A stretch of DNA of 53,506 bases from a virus. The stretch's first letter is position 1; every line of letters begins with the position of its first letter. Shown one piece after another: positions 41,014 through 50,701 of the stretch. The translations under genes and the position numbers were made by a program. The stretch spans positions 1 through 53,506 of the IMG/VR virus record IMGVR_UViG_3300044618_002464; one strand, given 5' to 3'. The notes under the pieces are model-generated. The model was not told the DNA's origin. It ran no database searches and saw only the letters and a program-made list of their open reading frames with translations.

Positions 41014-41415
41014 TTAATACCCTTCTGTTGTTCTTGCTAACAACATCAAGATATATTCAGCACCAACAATATCAGTAGTAACAATATTTAATCCTGATGT
41101 TATCCCAGTCCACTGTAAAATACATTCTTTGCTGATATCTATTGTTCCTTTGCTCAAATTAACAGGATATGGTGCATCTTCATAAGCATTAATTGAAATA
41201 TTGATAATTCCACTTAATCCTGTTTTTACTACACTACTTTTATCTGGGACAATTAGCGGTCCATCTTCAATAATTCTTGTGTAAAATGCTAAAGTTAATT
41301 GATTACACCACGGCGTATTCATACCTTGACCATATTTTGATATTTGACATAAATTTTGATTTTGTTGGGGATTTAAAAAATTCCCGTTTTTGTCTATTAA
41401 GATCGGTATTATCAT
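41014..41415 (-). CDS. Unknown tail/baseplate protein (133 aa)
   Basis: It lies between the fibre and a 172-aa gene, stop and start nearly adjacent. It is a beta-rich protein with PILIDKNGNFLNPQQN and GYILMLLARTTEGY-like ends. The position suggests a baseplate or fibre attachment protein. No family recognised. Confidence 0.5.
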   Translation of the reverse strand: MIIPILIDKNGNFLNPQQNQNLCQISKYGQGMNTPWCNQLTLAFYTRIIEDGPLIVPDKSSVVKTGLSGIINISINAYEDAPYPVNLSKGTIDISKECILQWTGITSGLNIVTTDIVGAEYILMLLARTTEGY

Positions 41416-41417
41416 TT

Positions 41418-41936
41418 TTATTTACCTATAGATAATATTAATAAAGTACCTTTTTGTATATTATTAAAGTCATTTACTGTTTGATTTAATAATACTTGTT
41501 GTTCATAGGTATCATAACTTATATTGTTCAAGTATAATGCTTTTAACATACCCATATTATACTGCACGACATAATATATAATGTTTTTATTTCTTGCGCT
41601 GATTAAAGCTAAAGCAAATACATTTAAATTGCTAATAGAGGTGTTTAAAACTACTTGTAATCTTTCTAATTGTAAGTTGGTTTGTGTGTTTATATTGGTT
41701 GTAATCTTTACAATCAAGTCATTACATAAATCTACATAAAATTGTATCTGTGCATTAATCTGATTGTCCGTTAAATTGTATAAGAATTCTGAACCTGGTA
41801 TTAATAAACTGTAATCTATTGATTGCTTTGATAAGTTGTTATTAACATATACAGATTGAGGTATTGCTTTATAAAAAAATGCAGAAATAGATTGATATGT
41901 ATTCTGTATATTTTGTAATTGTTGAAATAGTAACAT
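41418..41936 (-). CDS. Unknown helical tail protein (172 aa)
   Basis: The sequence is mostly helix, rich in Gln, Asn and Tyr (QLQNIQNTYQSISAFFYK). No membrane segment or motif is clear. It lies in the baseplate/fibre operon. It could be a fibre connector. Confidence 0.5.
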   Translation of the reverse strand: MLLFQQLQNIQNTYQSISAFFYKAIPQSVYVNNNLSKQSIDYSLLIPGSEFLYNLTDNQINAQIQFYVDLCNDLIVKITTNINTQTNLQLERLQVVLNTSISNLNVFALALISARNKNIIYYVVQYNMGMLKALYLNNISYDTYEQQVLLNQTVNDFNNIQKGTLLILSIGK

Positions 41937-41942
41937 CTATAT

Positions 41943-42671
41943 CTATCCTATAATATTATGAGATAATCCTTTTAAAGCATCTACCATTGCACCTATTGAT
42001 AACAAAGAATTTTCAATTGCAATATATGCAAGAGCGATTTGTTCTCTTAATCCTTGGTTTAAACTTTGTGGGCTTAAATGCAAAATGTTAGATGTTCTAA
42101 AAGTAATGTCTACTGCAACAAAATTTAATGTATCATACACAAACTCATTACTCCATGCTAAAGGCAATACTCCTTTTATTTCATTATAAAATGGGTGATA
42201 TAGTGTACCTAAATCATTATTACTTGAAGAATACCCAAATAAATTTTGAATTACATTCAGATATGCAGTCAAATACTGTGTTCCTGCAAATACTACTTTA
42301 AAAGTAATCAGTTGGCCACTCATACCTAAATTAACTAATTGATCATAATTAGCATATGGAACTTCTCTAATGCTGTATTTTCTTTTACATGATTCTTTAA
42401 TCATGCTAACACCAAGATTTGTATTAAACAGTGTTTGATTTGGGTCTTTTTGATTTTTATTAAAAAATAAACCATTCACCAAATTAAAAGCATTGATTCC
42501 ACCATTTAAATACCTGGCTATTGGATATTTAACTCTATTTAATACATAAAATGAAACTATTGAACCATCGGGATTTTTAAACTTTGCATCATTTATTTCC
42601 CAGTTTAATAATCCTGATAATTCAGCAATATCATTTAGTGTACTGATTTTTCCTAGTATGTTTGTATTCAT
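41943..42671 (-). CDS. DNA circularisation N-terminal domain protein, Mu gp43-like baseplate/tail protein (242 aa)
   Basis: Residues 110-205 match the DNA_circ_N pattern: KYSIREVPYANYDQLVNLG, LITFKVVFAGTQYLTAYLNV, GTLYHPFYNEIKGVLPLAWS and a final 'FVAVDITFRTSN'. In Mu-type phages this family is a tail or baseplate component despite its name. In those phages it precedes the hub gene. Here it is downstream of J. Confidence 0.65.
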   Translation of the reverse strand: MNTNILGKISTLNDIAELSGLLNWEINDAKFKNPDGSIVSFYVLNRVKYPIARYLNGGINAFNLVNGLFFNKNQKDPNQTLFNTNLGVSMIKESCKRKYSIREVPYANYDQLVNLGMSGQLITFKVVFAGTQYLTAYLNVIQNLFGYSSSNNDLGTLYHPFYNEIKGVLPLAWSNEFVYDTLNFVAVDITFRTSNILHLSPQSLNQGLREQIALAYIAIENSLLSIGAMVDALKGLSHNIIG

Positions 42672-42672
42672 A

Positions 42673-44409
42673 TTAATTAAGTGTTTTATCTTTTAATTCT
42701 GCTTCCAACCATTTTGGTGCAGTAACTTTTGTTAAATCCTTTGCTTCATCAAGACTGATATAATATTGACGCAATTCAACTTTTTTGTCTTCAGGTAAAT
42801 CATCATAATAAAAGCTAGATTTATATGCTCTAATTTTAGCAAGTTCATCTCCAACATAGTTTGCTAAGATACCAATTACTAAAATAGCAATATATGCACT
42901 AGTACCTACGCCAGTGTCCATATAAAATGCCTTTCCAGTAATTGTAGTATTATTGGTGCTAAGCTCTGCTACTGCAAATTGATTATGATTTGGAGATGAA
43001 CTATCTTGTAAAATACTACAATATACAGGAACTTGATTTGCACCACCAAGATTTGTAAGTGTTTTAAGTTGCGGTATATTAAAACTAAATAAACCATCAG
43101 AATTTGTAACTACTTGTCCTGAAAAAATAACAAGACCACCTGAAAGATAATATAAAACAGCTCTTGGGTTTTCATCATAAATAATTTGTCTATACCCAAT
43201 TTTATACTGCATATTAATGTCTTTAAACAAAGGAGCATTTGAGCCATCTGATGAATAAAATGCTTGTATTGCTGATGTTGTAGGGTCTTTATATGTTAAC
43301 TCTCTATCATTTATAATAGTATTTACAAATTTTATTAAAGCTGTTTGAATGTCATTAGGATTAATAATTGTTTTTTGTTGTGCTGAATTTTTATCGATAA
43401 AATATATTTTCCCATTTTCTTGAATAATAGTGTAATCATCACCTAATACACCTAATAAGTTCTTAAAATATTGTTTATTTTTATCAAGATAAGCAAGTTT
43501 GGTTATTCCTGATATAATCCAGTCTTGATGAGAATCTAATGTTGGATCACTTGCTTTATTTCCTGCTGACGCAATGAAGCTAAAAGAAATTGCATAAGTC
43601 CCTTTTTCTAAAAAAGTAGGTGGAGGATTCTGATCAGTAAATGTATATACTTTGACTATAGTATCATCATAACCATATAAATACTCTAATAATTTATTGA
43701 AGTTTCCATGTTTACCATTATCAGTAAATAATTTTAATAAGTATGGTGAAATTGCAGAGGTATAATGTTCTGAACCACTATCTCTGGTTAAAGAATCTAT
43801 GTTATCTGTTGCATGATTTATAAACCAATTTGTCTTTGTTATACTGTCATAACCTAAAGTATTGTTTGTTATTGTTAAAATAACAACATCAGTAATTGGA
43901 TTTACTGTATCAGTGTAAACATATTCAGTTGGAAATGAATAATTGTTTGAATCTGGCTCTTGGGGTGTTACAGTATATCTTGCAACTACAAATCCATTTG
44001 TTAGATTGTTAAATCTTTTTTCTTTAGCATATCCCATGATTGCTGTATTGTATGGAAGAAAAGGATAGGTTGTGTTAGGAAACTTAAACATACCATCTGG
44101 AATTATTGCTGAGTTTTGAGAATAAATACCAATATCTGACTTTAAATATAAAATACCGGATTTGCCGTTGCTAGTCATTCCCATTATTCTCTGATATAAA
44201 TCTTGAGAAAAAACATTCATTTGATCTGCTGTTACCAATTGATTATGAAACCATACTGACTGTTGGTCTGCAATTGTGTCAGAAAATTCTTGTTTTGGCT
44301 GTTTATTATTATTTTCACTTTCATTAAAATTTTTATATAATTTTTGTAAAAATTCTAATAATTCTGGTGTTAAGTTTAAATCACTCTTTATAATATCTTT
44401 ATTCTTCAT
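42673..44409 (-). CDS. Large baseplate or tail fibre-associated protein (578 aa)
   Basis: I do not recognise its family. It has a helical N-terminus (1-40), a segment with VWFHNQLVTADQMNVFSQDL typical of baseplate-attached proteins, and beta-rich central domains. A hydrophobic helix near 505-520 (YIAILVIGILANYVGDEL) and a charged C-terminus complete it. It overlaps the 329-aa gene by 11 nt. Confidence 0.55.
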   Translation of the reverse strand: MKNKDIIKSDLNLTPELLEFLQKLYKNFNESENNNKQPKQEFSDTIADQQSVWFHNQLVTADQMNVFSQDLYQRIMGMTSNGKSGILYLKSDIGIYSQNSAIIPDGMFKFPNTTYPFLPYNTAIMGYAKEKRFNNLTNGFVVARYTVTPQEPDSNNYSFPTEYVYTDTVNPITDVVILTITNNTLGYDSITKTNWFINHATDNIDSLTRDSGSEHYTSAISPYLLKLFTDNGKHGNFNKLLEYLYGYDDTIVKVYTFTDQNPPPTFLEKGTYAISFSFIASAGNKASDPTLDSHQDWIISGITKLAYLDKNKQYFKNLLGVLGDDYTIIQENGKIYFIDKNSAQQKTIINPNDIQTALIKFVNTIINDRELTYKDPTTSAIQAFYSSDGSNAPLFKDINMQYKIGYRQIIYDENPRAVLYYLSGGLVIFSGQVVTNSDGLFSFNIPQLKTLTNLGGANQVPVYCSILQDSSSPNHNQFAVAELSTNNTTITGKAFYMDTGVGTSAYIAILVIGILANYVGDELAKIRAYKSSFYYDDLPEDKKVELRQYYISLDEAKDLTKVTAPKWLEAELKDKTLN

Positions 44410-45388
44410 ATCTTATGTAACCTTTTATATTTAATGGGTAATTATCAAATCCACAATATTCAATACATTTTCCATAAATGGTGCGAGGATCTCCTTTATA
44501 AGTATATCCTACATATTTAAAATGCTGTTCTGGCGGTGTTACAGAATTATCAAATATGACTTTATTTCCAATATCTGCTCGACTTACCCTGTTTATTAAA
44601 TCTTGAATTTCTTGTCTAAAGAACATACTGAAAGATGTACTATTGAAAATAGTCCATTTTAAATCAGCAATTATTGGTTGAAAGTCTTGAGGCGGTAATC
44701 TGGTTGTTACCCCTAATTCTGAACTACCTGAAATACCTAACTGCCAATATCTTGAAAAATCATTTATGTGTTCATCTAAATATACTGCACAAACAATCCC
44801 TAATCTAAAATAAATATACTGGCTAATATACAATTCAAGATCATATGTGTTTAAATAATATGAACCAGTTGCACTTAACAATTGAAATAATTGAGGTAAA
44901 TACTTGGAATCACTTAATAAACCTTTTGTACCATTATATTGGTATTCTAAATCTTGAGAATATTCAAAAGAAAATAATTGATTTAAAACGCTAAAATACA
45001 CATAATAATAATTGATTAATAATGAACTAATTGCATATATAATATTCCCGATAACATCTGTCATCAATAATGATTTAAAAATACCAGATGGAATATTTTG
45101 ACATAATAAATTATAATGATCAGGCATGATGTTGCCAATAATGGCTTTTGTATATAATATGTCAATATATTCTTTGTCTTCAAAAATACCAGTTACCAAT
45201 ATAGCCAAAGGTTGATTATTTGTAGGTGTAAAAGTTTTATCTTGAATTATACATTTACCATATAATATTTTTAACTTTAACACATTTAACTGATTATAAC
45301 TATAGTCATCATCAATCAAAGTCATAAATACTTGTGTTGTATTCCCAACTTCTGGCAATGTGTTTAATAATGCTTTTACTTGTTTCAT
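44399..45388 (-). CDS. Baseplate protein following J, gp48/gpI-position (329 aa)
   Basis: The gene follows baseplate J by 6 nt, the place of Mu gp48 or P2 gpI. The sequence is not clearly of that family. It is aromatic-rich and alpha/beta, ending in DNYPLNIKGYIRYEE. I call it baseplate by position only. Confidence 0.5.
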   Translation of the reverse strand: MKQVKALLNTLPEVGNTTQVFMTLIDDDYSYNQLNVLKLKILYGKCIIQDKTFTPTNNQPLAILVTGIFEDKEYIDILYTKAIIGNIMPDHYNLLCQNIPSGIFKSLLMTDVIGNIIYAISSLLINYYYVYFSVLNQLFSFEYSQDLEYQYNGTKGLLSDSKYLPQLFQLLSATGSYYLNTYDLELYISQYIYFRLGIVCAVYLDEHINDFSRYWQLGISGSSELGVTTRLPPQDFQPIIADLKWTIFNSTSFSMFFRQEIQDLINRVSRADIGNKVIFDNSVTPPEQHFKYVGYTYKGDPRTIYGKCIEYCGFDNYPLNIKGYIRYEE

Positions 45389-45394
45389 TTGTGA

Positions 45395-46714
45395 TTATAT
45401 TTCTTGAAAAAAGCAAGTTAAATCAATAGAATCATAATCATATAAATCATATATATATTGAATGTACTTTGCATTTGATGAATAATCTGGCACTAAAATG
45501 TTTTCATGTATGTTATTCTGCACCCCCTGAACATCAACATCAACTAGTATTTGTGCTAATGTCCCTTTGTTTGATAACAATGTTGTGTTTAAAGCATCAT
45601 TGATGCTATCTAAAGTGATATAATTTTGTCCCATGATTCTTGTCCCACCATAAGGCTGTGAACAAATAGCTCTTCGGATTTCTCTTTTTATTAAATCTGT
45701 TACTGATAAAGTTATTTGTATAGGTTGATTATTTTCACTTTGTGATTCTATTGTAATTGGTGTTGTTGGTGAATATCCTTTTAACAAAGTAACTTCTACA
45801 ATTAATTTCATAAAAGCATTAGTGATCAAATATGTTTTTGAAGTATTGGTTATAATAGTTAAACCTGCCAATCTAATGCTATTAATATAATTGGTAACAA
45901 TATCAATTAAATCTTGAGGTGCTTCCCTGGAGTATGAAATAAAATCAGTATCAGGTAATAAACCTTGATTTAAAACATATTCAGTCATTTGCTGACCTAC
46001 TAATATAAAATTACCTAATTTACCTACTCCATTTACTTTTACAAAATTTTGTATCTGAATACTGTCTGTTACTTTAGCAAAACCAATAGGCACTAACTTA
46101 TTTGCTTGAATATCAAAAACAGCATAATCAGTAATTCTTGCACCAGATAAAGGTGATTGTTCAGCTTGTAATATTCTGTAAATTGCTTGTTGATCTGTTT
46201 CTTCTGTTTGACCTATGTTGCAAGATAAAACGGCCACAATATCACCGCTATTATTAGTTAACAAAGCATTTATTGGTTCAAATATAGTATTACCAGGGTT
46301 GACTGCATATAAAGTAAATACATCATTATCTGTTATTGCGGTTACATCAATCTCTTGCAAATTCTGATAGGTGTTTCCACTTTTTTGATCAGTAAATATT
46401 GTATTTACAGGAATAATTGCAGTAGATATTATTGTTGAAAATTCTACAACAATAAAACCATAACTTAATCCCATTCTAGCTGGCAATCCATTTTTATATA
46501 ACCATTGATCAACTCTATCACCTTGAGCATTTTGTGGAAAAAGAAAACTCAATACTTGATTTAAATTTGCATATAAGTTTAAAAAAATAGAAGCAATTCC
46601 TTGACTTATTATATCCCATGCTAAGTTTGGTTTATATGGGTTTATTTTTGAATTAATTGCTTGTAAAGCATCTTTAAATTGTTGTTTTAAATTTTCTAAT
46701 GTTTCAATTATCAT
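45395..46714 (-). CDS. Baseplate J-like wedge protein, Mu gp47-like (439 aa)
   Basis: The N-terminus (PNLAWDIISQGIASIFLNLY, about 29-48, then GDRVDQWLYKNGLPARMG) and the following 'FSTIISTAIIPVNTIFTDQ' strands are typical of the Baseplate_J family. 'QSPLSGARITDYAVF' (about 187-201) matches its conserved central motif. The protein links the hub to tail fibres in the baseplate wedge. Confidence 0.88.
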   Translation of the reverse strand: MIIETLENLKQQFKDALQAINSKINPYKPNLAWDIISQGIASIFLNLYANLNQVLSFLFPQNAQGDRVDQWLYKNGLPARMGLSYGFIVVEFSTIISTAIIPVNTIFTDQKSGNTYQNLQEIDVTAITDNDVFTLYAVNPGNTIFEPINALLTNNSGDIVAVLSCNIGQTEETDQQAIYRILQAEQSPLSGARITDYAVFDIQANKLVPIGFAKVTDSIQIQNFVKVNGVGKLGNFILVGQQMTEYVLNQGLLPDTDFISYSREAPQDLIDIVTNYINSIRLAGLTIITNTSKTYLITNAFMKLIVEVTLLKGYSPTTPITIESQSENNQPIQITLSVTDLIKREIRRAICSQPYGGTRIMGQNYITLDSINDALNTTLLSNKGTLAQILVDVDVQGVQNNIHENILVPDYSSNAKYIQYIYDLYDYDSIDLTCFFQEI

Positions 46715-46718
46715 TTGT

Positions 46719-47120
46719 TTAATCCTGTATATTAGACCATGAAAAAGTTACAGATTGATTCTGTGAATCTAACACATCTATAGTAATGTATAAAATATTT
46801 CCTTTTAATACTGGCACTTTTATTTCTATATTCTGAATTGCATTTATATATAACAATGGCTGAAATGCACTTTTTAATATTTGTGTGATAGTATTTTTAT
46901 TCCATTCTGAATAATGTGTTGATTCTAAATATGGAATTAAAAGGCTTTCACTAAATGTACTTGCAACACTATCATAACTTAAAGCAGTAACATATACTTG
47001 AGTTTCTATATCTGGTGCAGTTACTAATTGACCTTCATCATCAATATACATTACCCCATCTTTAATTAATGGTGATTCTGATACTGTTAAGTTGTTTAAT
47101 CCCATTGATAAATTTTGCAT
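46719..47120 (-). CDS. gp46/gp25-like baseplate wedge protein (133 aa)
   Basis: It is directly upstream of baseplate J, the usual place of Mu gp46 or gp25/W. The beta-rich N-terminus (MYIDDEGQLVTAPDIETQVY) and helical 'KNTITQILKSAFQPLLYINA' agree with that family, as does the length. It shares one base (TAATG) with the hub gene stop. Confidence 0.6.
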   Translation of the reverse strand: MQNLSMGLNNLTVSESPLIKDGVMYIDDEGQLVTAPDIETQVYVTALSYDSVASTFSESLLIPYLESTHYSEWNKNTITQILKSAFQPLLYINAIQNIEIKVPVLKGNILYITIDVLDSQNQSVTFSWSNIQD

Positions 47121-48487
47121 TATTTATTATTCCAAATTCCAATTAATGAACCTAAAGGCAATAATGTAAAGTTTAAATAACTACCATCTTGACCATAATG
47201 TCTGTTATATGTTGCTACTATTCCATGTTCCATATCACAATTACCTATATTCATAATGCTCCCCAATAAATTACTTATATCTTCTGGTAAAAATTTATCA
47301 TCTAATGATACTTTACCTATAAAATGATTGTAATCTTTTAATTTATCAGCTAATGAATCTGCTGTCAATAATGCTTGATAATAAGAAAAAGCATTATTTT
47401 GTTTAACATCAGCATTTATGTTTTTCATATATTTATCAGGTTGAGTGTTTATTTGATTTAAAATTGCTTGAAACTCTGCACTGCCAATAATGTTACTACT
47501 TATTTGTGTTGTTTCAATAATTCCACTCCACCAACCTTTATTTTTTAAAGTATATACCCTTGGAAAATATTTTTCACTTGGCGCATATGTCAATATAAAA
47601 ACTTTTGCATCTTCTGCATTTGAAATATCAGGAGATAAAATATTGTAATTACTAATAAACAGTGGCACACTGGTTGCATGTTCAATATATTTATAACCTA
47701 ATAATGCAACATTATCACCTGCTTTAAACTTTGGATTTAGCGCATCATTAAATATACTATTTTGTGTTATATCAACATTGAAAGGAGATAATGTTTTATC
47801 ATCTAATCCTCTAATAATTATTTTACCTGATTCATTTTGATATATCACAACATTCATACACTTTAAAGATGATCTTAAAACTTCATCTCTATTAACGCCA
47901 CTAGTTGCTAAAACAAAAGTATCTTTTGATAAATCTTGATAATTGATTTTATCTTGTTCCCAATAATTTTTATAAAAAGTATTATCAATTATTAAATTTA
48001 AAAATTGTTCAGTGTTAACTTTTTGTGCATAATCACTGATCAACATTAATTGTGCATTTAAATTGGTTAACTTTTGAATTTGTTTTATCTGATCTGATGA
48101 AAAAATAAAAGGTATTTTGGTTAATTGAAAGATACTTTGCACCAAAGTTAATATTACTATAGGTCCTGTTTCTGGACTTACTTCATAAGTTACTAAGTCT
48201 ATATTACCTTGAAACACAATAACGCCATTATCTGCAACTTCTACTAACTGACCGCTTCTTAATGTATTCTTTTTTGTTTGGGGTTGATTAAGCCCAAGTA
48301 TTAATAAAGATGGTGTTAAAGATGATGTTAAAGAATAGTTTAAATCACATAATAAAAATTTATATTCTTTAGTTACAGAAACTCCATTAATATAACCATC
48401 GTCTGTGTCATCTGCTGTTAAATTAAATGAATATTCAACATCATTTGCATCATCTAATGGGTATATTAATAATTGTGTTTTTCTCAT
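47120..48487 (-). CDS. Baseplate hub protein, gp44/gpD-like (455 aa)
   Basis: It follows the tape measure/transglycosylase gene and precedes gp46 and J, the position of hub proteins (Mu gp44, P2 gpD). Two beta-barrel-like stretches are visible at 55-110 (GQLVEVADNGVIVFQGNIDL) and 215-330. The middle is helical. It would form the ring that joins tube and spike. Confidence 0.65.
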   Translation of the reverse strand: MRKTQLLIYPLDDANDVEYSFNLTADDTDDGYINGVSVTKEYKFLLCDLNYSLTSSLTPSLLILGLNQPQTKKNTLRSGQLVEVADNGVIVFQGNIDLVTYEVSPETGPIVILTLVQSIFQLTKIPFIFSSDQIKQIQKLTNLNAQLMLISDYAQKVNTEQFLNLIIDNTFYKNYWEQDKINYQDLSKDTFVLATSGVNRDEVLRSSLKCMNVVIYQNESGKIIIRGLDDKTLSPFNVDITQNSIFNDALNPKFKAGDNVALLGYKYIEHATSVPLFISNYNILSPDISNAEDAKVFILTYAPSEKYFPRVYTLKNKGWWSGIIETTQISSNIIGSAEFQAILNQINTQPDKYMKNINADVKQNNAFSYYQALLTADSLADKLKDYNHFIGKVSLDDKFLPEDISNLLGSIMNIGNCDMEHGIVATYNRHYGQDGSYLNFTLLPLGSLIGIWNNK

Positions 48488-48489
48488 AA

Positions 48490-48894
48490 CTATTCTTTAA
48501 AACCTTGTACATATTTTTCTGTGATTTTAGGTAAATGTCTTTTTCCTAGTAAATATTTTGTTAAATTACCAGGTCCCATGTTATAGGCCATTAATCCTAA
48601 AGTGTAATTACCAAATTGATGGGTCAAGTCTTTTAAATAATGAGCACTAACATTTAAATTTTCTTGATAATATTTGGGATTTCCTGCTAAATTATAACTT
48701 ATTTTACTGTATTTATCCCAAACATCTTTACTTACTTGCCCTACTCCTTGAGTATATCCAGTAGGATCGCTTCCTATATTAATATTACCCTTGCTTTCAT
48801 TATACACTAACCTATTAAATGCTTTTGGATTTATATGAAATTTATAGGCTGTACTTAAAACCGCCCCTTGTATGTCTACAGGAGCGGAAAGAAG
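48490..48894 (-). CDS. Lytic transglycosylase (SLT) domain encoded in the -1 frame, fused to tape measure by frameshifting
   Basis: This 134-codon segment has no credible start of its own. A GTG at 48807 would cut off the first helix and has no ribosome binding site. Read from the slippery site it gives LLSAPVDIQGAVLSTAYKFH, then VYNESKGN with catalytic Glu, TQGVGQVSKDVW and LGLMAYNMGPGN, all SLT landmarks. The product cleaves peptidoglycan between MurNAc and GlcNAc. As a C-terminal domain of the tape measure (602 + 134 = 736 aa, Glu about 635) it would be delivered with the tail at infection to open the cell wall. Confidence 0.85.
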   Translation of the reverse strand, partial: LLSAPVDIQGAVLSTAYKFHINPKAFNRLVYNESKGNINIGSDPTGYTQGVGQVSKDVWDKYSKISYNLAGNPKYYQENLNVSAHYLKDLTHQFGNYTLGLMAYNMGPGNLTKYLLGKRHLPKITEKYVQGFKE

Positions 48895-48900
48895 TTTTTT
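48861..48900 (-). promoter_or_regulatory. Programmed -1 ribosomal frameshift signal in the tape measure gene
   Basis: On the mRNA, AAAGGGA (48917-48911) lies 10 nt before A_AAA_AAC (48900-48894, in the correct frame). A 6-nt spacer TTCTTT and a 7-bp stem CCGCTCC/GGGGCGG (48887-48881 with 48867-48861, one G-U) with a 13-nt loop follow. The loop contains the zero-frame stop TAG. This is the same three-part layout as dnaX. The loop TGTA could also pair with TACA at 48853-48850 to form a pseudoknot. Confidence 0.85.
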
Positions 48901-50699
48901 GTTGGGTCTGTCCCTTTAGGGTGTACCATAGGAGACATACCGGTATAACCACCACTACTGCCACCAGAAGATGAACTATTACCACCATTGTCAATAACAG
49001 TAACATGCTGTGCTGATACTTGTAGACTAGATATATCTTTTAAACCTTGTTGTAATGAAGTGATAATATCAACACCTAATTTCTGTGCAACATTTTCACT
49101 TGCATCTAAACCATCATTACTCGGATTTTTAAATACTTGAGCTCTTTCTCTATTTAATGCAATAATTTTTTCTGGTGAAAATCCAAATTTACCGGCAACA
49201 GCTAAATCTAAGCCATAACTATTAATATCTTTAGTATCACCAGACATAAAACTTTGTGCATGTTGTACTAATTCATTTATCTTGTCTGCTTTACCACTTA
49301 ATTTACCAGTTCTTAATGTTGTATTCCAGTCTATACCCATTGCTTGTTTTAATGCTTCATTTCTAGCAAATTGAGAAATATCTTCATTTGCATATTCAGA
49401 TACAGCGCTAGAAATATGAGGATTATATTGTGAGTTATAAGCTAACTCTCTTGATAAATCTTTACTGTATCCTATTGTCATTAAATTTAATGCTGTTTGA
49501 TTTGTTTGTTCAGAATAACCATAACCAAATTTATTACGAGCATCTTTAATATCTTCACTGAAAGATTCCAATGATTTACCAGTAACAATCTGATACTGTG
49601 TTGCTTGAGTAGTTAACTTTGCAAAAGAATCCACAGCAAAACCTGCTTTGGTAAAATTCTGTGCTACTGCTGACAGATTTTCATTTAATGGATTGCTTCC
49701 CATATAAGGAACGATATTATTTAATATTGAATTGTAGTTTAAGTCTGAACCATACTTTTTCTCAAACTGTGCTGACAATGGTGCATTTATAGCTGAACCA
49801 CCAGTTATTTTACTTGATGCTAATTCATAATTGCTTTTATTTAAACCAAAGCGACTAAATCCTGTTGACCATTCAGAAACAGAAGCTGATGCCATTCTTT
49901 CTGATATAGCAGATTTTAAAGCTGTTTCAACTTCTATTTTTTGATTTTTTTCAGCGGCCGACAATGTACCATAACCACCACCCAACAATGCACCGCCATA
50001 TTTACCATATCTTGAACCATACTTTGCCCCTTCATATGTACCAACTGCTAAACCTGGTAAATTCCCAACTGTAAACCCTGCAATACCACCAGTTAACCCA
50101 CCCAAAATACCACCGCCAATACCTCCAACAGTTCCCCATATTCCCTGACTTTTTGCAAGGTTATTAGATATTTGTTGTTCTTTGTTGACAGAATATAAAT
50201 TAGCAATGTATCCATTAAAAGATTGATTTGCATTACCTTTTATTGCTTCTTGAATAAAACCACCTTGACTAGTGGCTCTACCCATGATTGCATTTGCTTC
50301 ATTATTCATGTATCTAGTAGCGGTAACAGTCAAGCCAGTTAATAATGTTGCACCAATTAATTTACCTGTACTTGCACCAATTGATGAAAATATCTGATTA
50401 AATGATTGCTGTTGTTTATTAAGCCAATCCTGAAATACTTGTACCTGTTCATCATTTGGAAAGTCGTTAGGATTACGATCAAATTCAGGATTTCTCGAGT
50501 ATTTTGGCTCTTTATTTGATTCACTGTTTACTGCATTACCTGCTTTATTGTCAAAATTTAAATTCAATTTGTCTATTGATGAATTTAATTTTGATAAAAT
50601 ATCTGCTAAATATTGAAAACTTGCATTATTATTACCTGACATATCAGATATATTATCATCACCACCAACAAATTGAATTTGAATCTTATGATCAGACAT
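48876..50699 (-). CDS. Tape measure-like tail protein, zero-frame product (607 aa)
   Basis: It follows the tail chaperone gene and precedes the hub, the place of tape measure proteins. A polar N-terminus is followed by a hydrophobic segment (106-126) and a Gly-rich, glycine-zipper-like region (186-245, VGGIGGGILGGLTGGIAGFT), as in tape measures that insert into membranes. The rest is helical. It is short for a tape measure, which predicts a short tail. Gly/Ser-rich residues form a linker just before the frameshift site, as expected for a fused domain. Confidence 0.72.
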   Translation of the reverse strand: MSDHKIQIQFVGGDDNISDMSGNNNASFQYLADILSKLNSSIDKLNLNFDNKAGNAVNSESNKEPKYSRNPEFDRNPNDFPNDEQVQVFQDWLNKQQQSFNQIFSSIGASTGKLIGATLLTGLTVTATRYMNNEANAIMGRATSQGGFIQEAIKGNANQSFNGYIANLYSVNKEQQISNNLAKSQGIWGTVGGIGGGILGGLTGGIAGFTVGNLPGLAVGTYEGAKYGSRYGKYGGALLGGGYGTLSAAEKNQKIEVETALKSAISERMASASVSEWSTGFSRFGLNKSNYELASSKITGGSAINAPLSAQFEKKYGSDLNYNSILNNIVPYMGSNPLNENLSAVAQNFTKAGFAVDSFAKLTTQATQYQIVTGKSLESFSEDIKDARNKFGYGYSEQTNQTALNLMTIGYSKDLSRELAYNSQYNPHISSAVSEYANEDISQFARNEALKQAMGIDWNTTLRTGKLSGKADKINELVQHAQSFMSGDTKDINSYGLDLAVAGKFGFSPEKIIALNRERAQVFKNPSNDGLDASENVAQKLGVDIITSLQQGLKDISSLQVSAQHVTVIDNGGNSSSSGGSSGGYTGMSPMVHPKGTDPTKNFFPLL

Positions 50700-50701
50700 T
50701 T

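Noticed and set aside
48490-48807. Transglycosylase as an independent 105-aa gene starting at GTG 48807
   Set aside because: That start removes the first helix of the SLT domain, has no ribosome binding site, and the frame is open further upstream to the slippery site.
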